A DNA stretch of 64,000 bases. Origin: Deltaproteobacteria bacterium. GTDB lineage: Bacteria; Desulfobacterota; Desulfomonilia; UBA1062. The stretch spans positions 101,607 to 165,606 of the forward strand of contig JAHDKO010000006.1 in the NCBI GenBank assembly GCA_018436855.1, read 5' to 3'. Positions 28,752 to 37,481 of this stretch are shown here, one piece after another. A program made the position numbers and the translations under genes. Positions within the stretch are counted from its first letter, which is position 1. Each line of letters starts with the position of its first letter. Below the pieces are notes generated by a model. That model saw nothing but the letters and a program-made list of their open reading frames with translations, was not told where the DNA came from and did no database searches.

Positions 28752-29810
28752 CTAGGGCCTGACCTCGATCCTTCCCGGGTGTCCGCTGGTGACCTCGCCG
28801 ATGACGGCCGCATCGCTCACCCCGTGCGAGTGAAGCCCTTCCAGTAGCTGCTCCGCCTGATCGGGCTCCAGCGAGATGAGGAGTCCGCCCGAGGTCTGCG
28901 GGTCGAACAGCAGCTTCAGTCGGCTGTCGCTCAAGCCCCCCTCTGCGCCGACAAACCCCTTCCGGAACTTTTCATTCCGGTAGGCCCCGCCCGGAATGAG
29001 GCCCATGTCGGCATACTCGAGAGCCTCATCGAACAGGGGGACACGCGAGGCATGGATGACCATGCCGGTTCCGGAGCCCTCGATCATCTCGCAGGCGTGT
29101 CCCAGGAGCCCGAACCCGGTGACGTCCGTGCACGCGTGAACACGATAGCCCTCCATCAGTTCCGCAGGGACCCTGTTGAGGGTGTTCATGGACAGGATGC
29201 TCTTCTCCTCGGCCTGACGGCTCGCCATCCCGGCCTTGACCGCGGTCGATATGATGCCCGTGCCGAGAGGTTTGGTGAGGATGAGCCGGTCACCCGGCCG
29301 GGCGCCCGTGTTCTTGAGGATCTTCTCCGGATGCACGGTGCCGGTCACCGAAAGGCCGTACTTGATCTCCGGGTCATCCACGCTGTGGCCGCCCACCAGG
29401 AGAACACCGGCCTCGCTCATCTTGTCGAAGCCCCCTTTGAGGATGTCCTGGAGGATGGGCACCTCTCCCTCCTGGGGAAAGCAGATGATGTTCATGGCAA
29501 GGACAGGCTTGCCTCCCATGGCATAGACGTCGCTCAGCGAGTTGGTCACGGCAATCTGGCCGAACAGGTAGGGGTTGTCCACCACCGGGGTGAAGAAATC
29601 CAGGGTGAGGATCAGGGCCAGCGTCTCGCTGATCCGGTACACCCCCGCGTCGTCGGGTCTGTCCATACCCACCAGCAGGTCAGGGTGCGTCATGACGGGA
29701 AGCGTGCAGATTGCCTGGTCCAGAACCTCCGGACCGAGTTTGCATGCTCAACCCGCGCCGCGGACCATGGAAGTGAGCTTTACTTTTCTATCCCGTGAAT
29801 CGTTGTCCAT
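28752..29810 (-). CDS. selD: Selenide, water dikinase SelD, selenocysteine-containing
   Basis: 352 residues when read from ATG at 29810 (GGAG seven bases upstream) through an in-frame TGA at 29750-29748, which is codon 21. The context GAG-U-ACKLGPEVLDQ places selenocysteine exactly where E. coli SelD has catalytic Cys17, followed by the conserved Lys. Without readthrough the gene appears to start at 29693 (MTHPDLLVG) and loses its active site. LDFFTPVVDNPYLFG and GGKPVLAMNI are SelD signatures. It makes selenophosphate from selenide and ATP. Converges with yedE-yedF; divergent from the LysR gene. Confidence 0.95.
29717..29750 (-). promoter_or_regulatory. Putative SECIS element in selD
   Basis: On the minus strand, 12 bases after the UGA, GGTCCG (29735-29730) and TGGACC (29722-29717) form a 6-bp stem (one G-U) around the 7-base loop GAGGTTC. 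Stem position and the GG-U character of the loop fit bacterial SECIS elements bound by SelB. It is coding at the same time. Confidence 0.65.
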
Positions 29811-29835
29811 TTGTGTGCTCCTGCTTTCATATTGC

Positions 29836-29853
29836 ATAATCAGACAAGATTAT
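29836..29853. promoter_or_regulatory. Perfect inverted repeat ATAATC-N6-GATTAT, putative LysR operator
   Basis: An 18-bp perfect dyad lying 26-43 bp upstream of the selD start and in the divergent region with the LysR gene. Its size and AT-rich arms fit a LysR-type binding site. Regulation of selD by the neighbouring LysR protein is inferred. Confidence 0.5.
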
Positions 29854-29918
29854 CCAGCGGCTTTGTGGAAGAAATATCCTGTTCACGCCTCATCTTTTCT
29901 TTTCAACAGAAAGTTCTT

Positions 29919-29949
29919 TTGAATCACTATCATGCAATTTGATTATATT
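29919..29949 (+). promoter_or_regulatory. Sigma-70-type promoter for LysR gene
   Basis: TTGAAT (29919-29924) followed 18-19 bp later by TTATATT (29943-29949). The start codon follows at 29991. Confidence 0.45.
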
Positions 29950-29990
29950 CCATATTGATCTCAACCGCTTCCCTGAGATATGATGCCCGC

Positions 29991-30938
29991 ATGATCGCAG
30001 ACCAGTTCAGAAGCATCACCCTGCAGCAGCTCGAGGCCCTTGTCTCCCTGGTCGAAGAACGCAGCTTCTCCGAGGCGGCGAAGAAGATGCTGCTCTCCCA
30101 GCCCTCCATGAGCAAGCACATCAAGAACCTTGAGATCTTCGTGAACAGCCGCCTGATCAACCGCACCAAGACAGGCATCTCGCTGACCGAAGAGGGCTCG
30201 ATCCTCTACGGGTACGCCAGGAAGATCCTGAAGCTCAGGGACGAGGCCAGGGAAAAGATACTCTCCTTAGAAGACACCATCTCGGGCCATGTCTTCATCG
30301 GAACCAGCACCATCCCATCGACCTACATCCTGCCCGCCGTGCTCTCGGGACTGAGGAAAACCTATCCGGACATCCAGGCCCATATCCTCTCCAGCGACAG
30401 CGACGAGGTGATCGACATGGTGCTGGGCGGCCAGGTGGAGATCGGGGTCATCGGGAAGAACGTCCACGACAGGAGGCTCCACTGCGAGCCTGCCTGGAGC
30501 GACGAGCTGATCCTGGTCGCACCCAAGGGGCACCGGATAGGGAAGCTCCGGGAGGCAAGCATCGATGACATTCTCTCTGAGCCCTTCATTCTCAGGGAAA
30601 AGGGCTCGGCCACCCGGTCCATTTTCGAAAACTATCTGAACGAACACGACCTGCCGCACCTGTCCCGGTTTTCCATAGCCTGCGAGCTGGGATCATCCGA
30701 AGCGGTCAAGGAGGCCGTGATCGAGGGCCTGGGGATATCCGTCATCTCAATCCACGCCGTGAGGCGCGAAATCGGGCAGGGTCTCCTGACATCCATCCCG
30801 CTCCGGTCGCCCAGAATCCTGCGCAGCTTTGCCGTGATCTACCGGAAGCAGTTCGTTCCCCTGCCCCATCACCGCGCCTTCCTGGAATATGCGAAGGCCT
30901 GGAGCCCGGACCCGGAAGTGCCTCCGACCGCCGGCTGA
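29991..30938 (+). CDS. LysR-family regulator, selenium-metabolism-associated type
   Basis: 315 residues from ATG at 29991. The N-terminal winged helix is FRSITLQQLEALVSLVEERSFSEAAKKMLLSQPSMSKHIKNLE, standard for LysR. The effector domain runs from about 95 (GHVFIGTSTIPSTYILPAVLSGL). It is divergent from selD and next to yedE-yedF; a LysR family is known to occur with selenium genes in anaerobes, and this protein fits that place. It probably controls selD and perhaps yedEF. The 12 upstream in-frame residues from 29955 are not used because the ATG at 29991 matches the family start. Confidence 0.88.
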   Translation: MIADQFRSITLQQLEALVSLVEERSFSEAAKKMLLSQPSMSKHIKNLEIFVNSRLINRTKTGISLTEEGSILYGYARKILKLRDEAREKILSLEDTISGHVFIGTSTIPSTYILPAVLSGLRKTYPDIQAHILSSDSDEVIDMVLGGQVEIGVIGKNVHDRRLHCEPAWSDELILVAPKGHRIGKLREASIDDILSEPFILREKGSATRSIFENYLNEHDLPHLSRFSIACELGSSEAVKEAVIEGLGISVISIHAVRREIGQGLLTSIPLRSPRILRSFAVIYRKQFVPLPHHRAFLEYAKAWSPDPEVPPTAG

Positions 30939-31098
30939 TCGGGCTTTTCTCTTCCGCGCCGCCATCCGCTCCCTCCGTGATGACGCACAGGGAAAAGCAT
31001 CTGCGTGCCCTTCATTATCCTCTTCACGAACCCATGATCATCTGCTATGAGAACCATCCATGACTACAGCACCTTTTCCCATACAAGGAGACACCTCC

Positions 31099-32208
31099 AT
31101 GAACACATCAGGCATCGTCAAGGTTGATTACCTTGAGCTCGAACGATTCATGAAAGAAGGTTTCGTCGCACTGGGCGTTCCGGAAGAAGACGCCGGGACC
31201 TGCGCTTCCGTACTCATAGAGTCGGACCTGCGCGGGGTCGAGTCGCACGGCATCGGCCGGTTCAAGATGTATGTCGACCGGATCAAGGACGGAATCCTGA
31301 TGCCTGTCACGAAAGAAACCGTGGTCAAGGAGACGGAAAACACCGCCGTGATCGACGGGAACCACGGGATGGGCCACGTGATCGCCCACCGGGCCATGAG
31401 CCTTGCCATCAAAAAGGCCAGGGAATGCAATGTCGGCATGGTCGGCGTGCGTAACAGCACCCACTTCGGCATCACCGGATATTATCCCGCCATGGCGGTC
31501 AGAGAGAATATGATGGGCCTGGCCTTTTCCAATGCCCGGCCGTCCGTGGCGCCCACCTACGGGGTCGAGCCCGTGATCGGCACCAACCCGATAAGCTGCG
31601 GGGCACCCACTGACGAGGAATACCCCTTCCTGCTGGACATCGCCACCTCCACCACCCAGCGCGGCAAGATCGAGGTGTACGCCCGGGAGGGCAAACCCAC
31701 CCCCAAGGGGCTCACCATCGACAGGGAGGGCAAGGAGCCCACGGACAGCATCGAGCTGCTCCAGACCCTGGTCAAGGGCACGGCGTCCCTGCTCCCCCTG
31801 GGCGGGATCGGCGAGGAACTGGGAGGCCATAAGGGCTACGGCCTGGGCGTCATGGTGGAGATACTCTGCGCGTCGCTCACCGGGGGGAGCTTCGGCAAGG
31901 CCCTGACCGGTTTCGAGAACGGCAAGCCCGCCTTCCACCGGCTCGGCCATTTCTTCGTGGCCGTCAATATCGAGAGCTTCGTTCCCCTGCCCGTGTTCCG
32001 GAGCATCACCGGCTCGATCATGCGGGAAATCAGGGAATCCGCGAAGATGCCGGGCAAGCGGAAGATCTATCTCGCGGGCGAAAAAGAGTTCGATACGATC
32101 AAGACCCGCAGGCAGGAGGGCATACCCGTCAATCCCCCGCTCCAGAAGATCATGAAGGATCTGACGCACGACCTGGGCTTGAAGGGCTTCGATTTCCCGT
32201 TTTTGTGA
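31099..32208 (+). CDS. Malate/L-lactate/ureidoglycolate dehydrogenase family (LDH_2)
   Basis: 369 residues from ATG at 31099 with AAGGAG upstream. Signatures of the LDH_2/MDH type II family: SDLRGVESHGIGRF (residues 43-56, catalytic His in SHG), GHGMG-like DGNHGMGHVIAHRAM, VRNSTHFGITGYYPAMA and LDIATSTTQRGKIEVYAREGK. It oxidises or reduces a 2-hydroxy acid with NAD(P). The fold is unlike classical LDH. Substrate unknown. Its stop overlaps the start of the next gene, so translation is coupled. Confidence 0.93.
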   Translation: MNTSGIVKVDYLELERFMKEGFVALGVPEEDAGTCASVLIESDLRGVESHGIGRFKMYVDRIKDGILMPVTKETVVKETENTAVIDGNHGMGHVIAHRAMSLAIKKARECNVGMVGVRNSTHFGITGYYPAMAVRENMMGLAFSNARPSVAPTYGVEPVIGTNPISCGAPTDEEYPFLLDIATSTTQRGKIEVYAREGKPTPKGLTIDREGKEPTDSIELLQTLVKGTASLLPLGGIGEELGGHKGYGLGVMVEILCASLTGGSFGKALTGFENGKPAFHRLGHFFVAVNIESFVPLPVFRSITGSIMREIRESAKMPGKRKIYLAGEKEFDTIKTRRQEGIPVNPPLQKIMKDLTHDLGLKGFDFPFL

Positions 32209-33125
32209 TGAGACAGCCCCCCTACCGGACTTTCAGCTCCTTTTTGCGTGAACGTTTCGGGCAGAGGGTTCAGAAGATCACCCTGGATGCGGGGCTGAGC
32301 TGCCCCCACCGGGACAAGGAAAACCGGGGCGGATGCGTCTACTGTAATGCCCGCGGCTCGGGCACGGGCACCTTCTCCCGGGGGATCGGCCTGAAGGAGC
32401 AGATCGAGGCCCAGATGAATGCCATGGCCCGGTGGTACAAGGCAAAGGCCTTCATCGCCTATTTCCAGTCATACTCCAACACCTACGCGGATCTTCCGAC
32501 GCTCAAGGCCATCTACGACACCATCCTGCCCTATCCCCGGATCGCGGGTCTCGCCATCGGCACCAGGCCGGATTGCATCGATGAGGACAAGCTCGCGCTC
32601 ATCAGCTCCTATGCATCCGATCGCCTCGTATGGATGGAGTACGGCCTCCAGTCGGCCAGGGACCGGACACTGGAGCTCATCAACCGTGGCCACGACGTGG
32701 AGACCTTCACCCGTGCGGTCGAGCTCACCTCGAGCTTCGGCCTGCGGATTTGCGCCCACGTGATCATCGGCCTTCCCGGCGAAGGCATGGACGACTTCCT
32801 CGCAACGGCCAGGCTCGTTTCAAACCTCCCGGTGACCGACGTCAAGATCCACATGCTCTACATCGCGAAAGGCACCGGGCTCGAGCATTTGTACCGGGAA
32901 GGCCGGTACGCGTCCATGACCATGGAGTCCTACGTTCAGGCCGCAGCCAGCTTCATCGCGCACCTGCGGGATGACATCGTGGTGCAGCGCATCACCGGGG
33001 ATCCCCACGAAGACGAGCTGGTCGCACCGGATTGGGCCCTGGACAAGAGGCAGGTGCTGGATGCCGTGCACCGGGAGATGGAGCTCAAAGGCCTGCGCCA
33101 GGGCAGCCGGTGTACCGGACCATGA
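32208..33125 (+). CDS. Radical SAM protein, YhcC/TIGR01212 family
   Basis: 305 residues. ATG at 32208 overlaps the preceding TGA. The iron-sulfur cysteines follow the family pattern C-x11-C-x2-C (CPHRDKENRGGCVYC), which differs from the usual CxxxCxxC. AYFQSYSNTYADLPTLK, LAIGTRPDCIDEDKL and MEYGLQSARDRTLELINRGHD are diagnostic for the YhcC family. Reaction unknown. Its stop overlaps the start of the dus gene by four bases. Confidence 0.92.
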   Translation: MRQPPYRTFSSFLRERFGQRVQKITLDAGLSCPHRDKENRGGCVYCNARGSGTGTFSRGIGLKEQIEAQMNAMARWYKAKAFIAYFQSYSNTYADLPTLKAIYDTILPYPRIAGLAIGTRPDCIDEDKLALISSYASDRLVWMEYGLQSARDRTLELINRGHDVETFTRAVELTSSFGLRICAHVIIGLPGEGMDDFLATARLVSNLPVTDVKIHMLYIAKGTGLEHLYREGRYASMTMESYVQAAASFIAHLRDDIVVQRITGDPHEDELVAPDWALDKRQVLDAVHREMELKGLRQGSRCTGP

Positions 33126-34078
33126 AGCTCTATGATCTCGATTTTGTCCGCGGGCTGCTGCTCGCGCCTCTCTCCGGCTATACCAGCTGGCCCATGCGTG
33201 TCCTTTCGAGGCGTTTCGGCGCAGAGCTTTGCTATACCGAGATGATCAGCGCAGAGGGCCTGATCAGGAACACCCGCAACACCCTGTCTCTTTTGAACCG
33301 GCCGGAGGAAGACGCCCCGCTCGTGGCCCAGATCTTCACCACCTCTCCCCGCTATGCCGCGCTCGCTGCACGGATCATCGAAGATCAGGGTTTCGACGGC
33401 ATCGATATCAACATGGGCTGTCCGGTGAAAAAGATCGTGAACAAGGGAGCGGGCGCGGCATTGATGCGCGATCTCCCCCTGGCTCGAAGCCTGGCCGATG
33501 CGGTGGTGAACGCGGTGCGCATACCGGTGAGCGTGAAGATGCGTGCAGGATGGGACAGCGGGTCGGTCAACGCCGTGGAACTCGCGGCGGCTCTCGAGGA
33601 AACAGGGGTTCATTGCCTCATTCTCCATCCCAGAACTCGGACGGCCATGTACAAGGGTACCCCTCAGTGGGATCTCTTCGCCACCCTCAAGCGGAGCGTG
33701 TCCATTCCCGTGGTGGCGAGCGGCGACATCAGCACCGCCCCTGATCTCGAGCGCCTTGGCACGCTGGGGGCCGACGCCTTCATGGTGGGCCGGTCCGCCG
33801 TGGGCAGGCCGTGGGTCTTCCGGGAGCTCTCGGGCGGGAGTGGGCCTTCCGTGGATGAGCGCCGGGAGCTCATGCTCGAACACCTGGACATGCTGGGCGT
33901 CCTCTACGGCACTGTCAAGGCTGCTATGTTCATGAAAAAGTTCGTCTCCGGTTATGTCCGGGGGATCCAGGGGGCATCAACTTTCCGCAGCCATGCCTGT
34001 AATGCCGCAACATTTGAAGATCTCAAGGGAATGATAAAGGCCTTGCCAGCCGGCCCGGTTTCTGTTATCAAAGAATGA
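33122..34078 (+). CDS. tRNA-dihydrouridine synthase (Dus family)
   Basis: 318 residues from ATG at 33122, overlapping the previous stop (ATGA). The N-terminus LLAPLSGYTSWPMRVLSRRFGAELCYTEMISAEGL is the flavin-binding Dus start; DGIDINMGCPVKKIVNKGAGAALM contains the catalytic Cys (GCPVKK); VKMRAGW and VVASGDISTAPDL form the FMN phosphate site. It reduces uridines of tRNA D-loops with FMN and NADPH. Subfamily (DusB-like) is likely but not certain. Confidence 0.94.
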   Translation: MKLYDLDFVRGLLLAPLSGYTSWPMRVLSRRFGAELCYTEMISAEGLIRNTRNTLSLLNRPEEDAPLVAQIFTTSPRYAALAARIIEDQGFDGIDINMGCPVKKIVNKGAGAALMRDLPLARSLADAVVNAVRIPVSVKMRAGWDSGSVNAVELAAALEETGVHCLILHPRTRTAMYKGTPQWDLFATLKRSVSIPVVASGDISTAPDLERLGTLGADAFMVGRSAVGRPWVFRELSGGSGPSVDERRELMLEHLDMLGVLYGTVKAAMFMKKFVSGYVRGIQGASTFRSHACNAATFEDLKGMIKALPAGPVSVIKE

Positions 34079-34102
34079 AATCTTACCGAAAAGTTTTTTC
34101 AG

Positions 34103-34879
34103 ATGATGGGGCAGCTAAGAGATTACATCAAAGAGACAGTATTTTATCTTGCTCTCGTGGCCATGGTGGGCATGCTTGGTACGAACGCATTCTCCCTCGA
34201 TCTTGAGCTTGCCGACAATCCTACGGCCTATCTGGTGAACAAGGCAAAAAAAAAGAAAATCCTGCTCATCGGTACCCATCACCGCAATGCCTATATCCAC
34301 GAGGTGATCGCGAATTCGCTCCCCACCCTGGCAGAGCAGGCGAAGATCAACACGCTCTTCGTGGAGATTCCCAGCTCCCAGCAGCCGAATATCGACCGGT
34401 TCTGCAACGGGCTCATCGAGGTCGACGGCATCTGGGTCCACAGCATCGTGACATCGCCCAGCTTCCTCAAGATCCTCGATCAGGCCCGGGACCTGGATAT
34501 GAACATCATTGCCATGGATGCGGATGTTCCCTCACCCGTCAACCGCGACAAGTGGATGTCTGAAAAGGTGATCACCTATATGGAGCAGCACCCGGACGAA
34601 AAGGCCATCGTGTTCGTGGGAGCCCGCCATGTGCTGAAAGGCCTCGAGTGGGCATTCTCCCACGCCCCTACCCTGGCCGACCACCTGAGCACCTACGACA
34701 CCTTCTCGGTGGTGCCCTGGCCGGACGGCGCCGATTCGGACCAGGCGGTGGCCATGGACATCACCCCCACCAAGTTCGAAGGTGTGAACCTGCCTCTGCT
34801 CAGGGCCATGAACCTCAAGTCTCACGTGACCATTCTCACCGTGGCCGACGGGATCATCCTGCTTCCCAAGACCCGGTAG
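34103..34879 (+). CDS. Exported TraB/Tiki-like protein
   Basis: 258 residues with an N-terminal hydrophobic segment (VFYLALVAMVGMLGTNAF), probably a signal peptide or anchor. Two GxxH motifs, IGTHHRN (near 56-62) and VGARHVL (near 172-178), and a Glu in LFVEIPSSQQ are the hallmark set of the TraB/Tiki/ChaN superfamily of metal-dependent peptidase-like or haem-binding proteins. Family membership is inferred from these motifs only. It follows dus by 25 bp and precedes a hydrolase; no functional link is obvious. Confidence 0.6.
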   Translation: MMGQLRDYIKETVFYLALVAMVGMLGTNAFSLDLELADNPTAYLVNKAKKKKILLIGTHHRNAYIHEVIANSLPTLAEQAKINTLFVEIPSSQQPNIDRFCNGLIEVDGIWVHSIVTSPSFLKILDQARDLDMNIIAMDADVPSPVNRDKWMSEKVITYMEQHPDEKAIVFVGARHVLKGLEWAFSHAPTLADHLSTYDTFSVVPWPDGADSDQAVAMDITPTKFEGVNLPLLRAMNLKSHVTILTVADGIILLPKTR

Positions 34880-34968
34880 CCCGCAACATCTCCCGCCCCG
34901 GGCCAGACACACGGCATCCGATCGTTCCTCCATTGATTTCAGCCGCGTATGAGGATATATACATTCTC

Positions 34969-35556
34969 ATGTCGAACCTGTTCATTGGCGAGGATCCCAG
35001 GATCGAGGCGGTCTATGAAGAGGTGCCTGCCGCGGGCATGTGCGCCGTGATCACCCACCCGCACTCCCTGATGGGCGGCACTATGGACAACAATGTGGTC
35101 ATGGCCGCCTGGGACACGGTTCTCCGGCGCGGCTACTCCGCCCTGCGCTTTAATTTCCGCGGTGTCGGCAGGAGCGGGGGAACCTTTGACAACGGCATCG
35201 GAGAGGTGAGCGATCTGGCGGCTGTGGTGAACTCCATGGACTATCCGGTCATCATCGTGGGCTACTCGTTCGGCTCGTGGGTGGCGGCAAATTTTCTGCA
35301 GGAAGTGGACGTGCCCTGCATCTTCATATCCCCTCCCACCGCCATGTTCTCCTTCCCCTCCCTGAAGGGCTTTAACGTCTGGGCCGCGGTGGGCTCCCAC
35401 GACCAGTTCTGCGACCGCTCCGCGCTGCACCGCGTCCTGGACAAAGAACGCGTCAGGGTCATCGAAGGGGTCGACCATTTCTGGTTCGGAAGCGAAGAGC
35501 CGCTCAGGCTCTATCTGGAAAAGAAGCTCGACCTCATCCGCTCCATCTCCTACTAA
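34969..35556 (+). CDS. Alpha/beta hydrolase (KANL3/Tex30-like)
   Basis: 195 residues from ATG at 34969. The nucleophile elbow is VGYSFGSW (Ser), preceded by ALRFNFRGVGRSGG, with Asp in VGSHDQFCD and His in IEGVDHFWFG. The sequence CAVITHPHSLMGGTMDNNVV is characteristic of the small bacterial hydrolases related to KANL3/Tex30. No lid domain is seen. The substrate is unknown. Confidence 0.88.
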   Translation: MSNLFIGEDPRIEAVYEEVPAAGMCAVITHPHSLMGGTMDNNVVMAAWDTVLRRGYSALRFNFRGVGRSGGTFDNGIGEVSDLAAVVNSMDYPVIIVGYSFGSWVAANFLQEVDVPCIFISPPTAMFSFPSLKGFNVWAAVGSHDQFCDRSALHRVLDKERVRVIEGVDHFWFGSEEPLRLYLEKKLDLIRSISY

Positions 35557-35798
35557 CCCCCATGCCCGGCTCTGGGCACAGCAAAAACCGACTCAAGCTA
35601 CCGCCCGCGTAGCTGATGCGAAGCAATATCCCGGCCCACCTCCCATCCTCTTTCCGACCTGATTTTTTCTCAAGCGATACCTTGGCTGTAGAGTTTACGG
35701 TATTTAGAGGGTGATCGCCGCCTGTATTCATTCTTATAAAGGCCGCGGCATACCCGCCTGTCGGCCTTTGAACCATGACCGAGAAAAAGGAGGGAATT

Positions 35799-37052
35799 AT
35801 GGCGTTCAATCCCTTGCAGGAAAAAGGCATACCTATCGAAAAACAGTTCAAGAACTGGGTGGACCTGAATTCCAAGCCATACGACAAGGAGAGCGTTCAC
35901 CCCTATACCCGGACCCGCGGTATCCTCATGAACGGCATCGAGGTGGAGGCCATGCTCTTCAAGCACCAGTTCGCCCGGAATACCAGCGACATGGATCTCA
36001 GGCGCCATCTCGCCCTGACCCGCAGGATCGAGCAGCAGCAGCAGAAGGCGGTCAACTGGATGATCCCCGGCGATGAATCGAACCTGGAGGTAACGCTCGG
36101 GTATGAGCAGGTGGCCGTGGATCTGACCGCATTCCTTGCGCGCACCGAACCGGACCCGTACGTGAAGCAGGTGCTCGATTTTGCCCTGATCGAGGACTTC
36201 GACCACCTCTACCGCTATGCGAACCTCATGAAGCTGACCGACGGCAAGGAACCATCCGAGGTTACCAGACAGTACACCGAGATCACGGTCGGCAGGCCCA
36301 CGGCCCTCGAGCACCGGCACCCCTTCGACGAGGTGCGCGATTTCAGAGACTTCGCCACAGCAGACCCTCTCACCAAGCTGCACATCCTCACCATCGTGGC
36401 GGCCGAACAGCAGACCATGAACTTTTATATGAACGTGGGCGACCGGGCCATGGACATGCTCAGCCGCGGCCTCTACCTGGAGATCGCGCAGATCGAGGAA
36501 CAGCACGTGTCCCATTACGAATCGCTCATGGACCCGAACGCATCATGGCTCGAGAACCTCCTCCTCCACGAGTACAACGAGTGCTATCTGTACTACTCGC
36601 TCATGCAGGACGAGCCGAATCCCGAGGCGCGAGCCCTGTGGGAGGAAAACCTGGCCATGGAGATCGAGCACGTGAAGATGGCTGCAGAGCTGGTGAGCCG
36701 GATCGATAAGCAGGACCCTGAGGCTTTGCTGCCCCGGGAGCTGCCTCAGATCTTCAAGTTCGAGTCGAACATCGACTATGTCCGGGACATCCTGTCCTCG
36801 CAGATTTCGCTGACAGGCGATGAAACCAGGTTCGTTCCCGCGGAGAAGCTGCCCAGGGATCACCGGTATCTCGCGTATCAACGCCTGGTCAACGCCAAGG
36901 GCTCACCCAGCGAGGCGGTGGTGGACGGCCTGGTGAAGAAGTCTGGAAACGATTATCGCCAGGAACTCTCCGGACCGCACCCCGTCAAGATGTTCCAGCA
37001 GGCCGATGCCATTCCGGCGGTGAAGAACAGGATGCGACAGCCGCAGGCGTAA
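35799..37052 (+). CDS. Large ferritin-like di-iron domain protein
   Basis: 417 residues from ATG at 35799 (AAGGAGG upstream; ATG at 35775 lacks one). The middle is helical with repeated Glu-x-x-His signatures: IEDFDHLYRYANL, IEEQHVSHYESL, EYNECYLYYSL and EIEHVKMAAEL, which fit a ferritin-like four-helix di-iron site, possibly two such bundles. No signal peptide. I do not recognise a characterised homologue; a role in oxidative-stress defence or an oxidase-type reaction is possible. It stands alone with more than 200 bp on its 5' side. Confidence 0.75.
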   Translation: MAFNPLQEKGIPIEKQFKNWVDLNSKPYDKESVHPYTRTRGILMNGIEVEAMLFKHQFARNTSDMDLRRHLALTRRIEQQQQKAVNWMIPGDESNLEVTLGYEQVAVDLTAFLARTEPDPYVKQVLDFALIEDFDHLYRYANLMKLTDGKEPSEVTRQYTEITVGRPTALEHRHPFDEVRDFRDFATADPLTKLHILTIVAAEQQTMNFYMNVGDRAMDMLSRGLYLEIAQIEEQHVSHYESLMDPNASWLENLLLHEYNECYLYYSLMQDEPNPEARALWEENLAMEIEHVKMAAELVSRIDKQDPEALLPRELPQIFKFESNIDYVRDILSSQISLTGDETRFVPAEKLPRDHRYLAYQRLVNAKGSPSEAVVDGLVKKSGNDYRQELSGPHPVKMFQQADAIPAVKNRMRQPQA

Positions 37053-37163
37053 ATGCGAAAGCCGAAACCGCCGGCATCCGGTCGAACCCCTGCCGGCGGA
37101 AGTTTCCCCAAGTGAAGGGCATGCGCGGGATGGATGTATGGGCAAGGCCCTAGCCGGCCAGTG

Positions 37164-37382
37164 CTACTGCCTCGTGCGGTTTCTCTCCAGGCGCCTGCGC
37201 CCCGCCTCGATGATGAGGTTTGCGGTGAAGACGCCGATGAAGACGAACACGCTGGTGCCCGCCCTGGAACTCATGAGCCCGGGCTGCACACAGTCCACCA
37301 TGAACACGATGCCGATGGTCGCCACGAGAGAAACGAAAGCGGATATCGACAGAAACGTGATATCGAAACCGAACAGCCCCAT
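37164..37382 (-). CDS. Small two-helix membrane protein
   Basis: 72 residues. Two hydrophobic segments (FDITFLSISAFVSLVATIGIVFMV and SVFVFIGVFTANLIIEA) joined by a short loop, with a basic C-terminus RRRLERNRTRQ. GGGGGGAGA precedes the ATG. No family recognised. It is transcribed convergently to the ferritin-like gene and in the same direction as the BON protein gene upstream (99 bp away). Confidence 0.55.
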   Translation of the reverse strand: MGLFGFDITFLSISAFVSLVATIGIVFMVDCVQPGLMSSRAGTSVFVFIGVFTANLIIEAGRRRLERNRTRQ

Positions 37383-37481
37383 TCTCCCCCCATAATATTA
37401 GAAATCCGTTTCCATACAGTATATCCGTGCCTGCATTCCGCCGCAAGGGGCAACCCGCGCTCTCCCCGCCGCTGCCCTTAT

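Noticed and set aside
28752..29750. selD as a frameshifted or truncated pseudogene
   Set aside because: Only a single in-frame TGA separates the two parts, placed at the catalytic Cys position and followed by a hairpin, so selenocysteine explains it without any frameshift.
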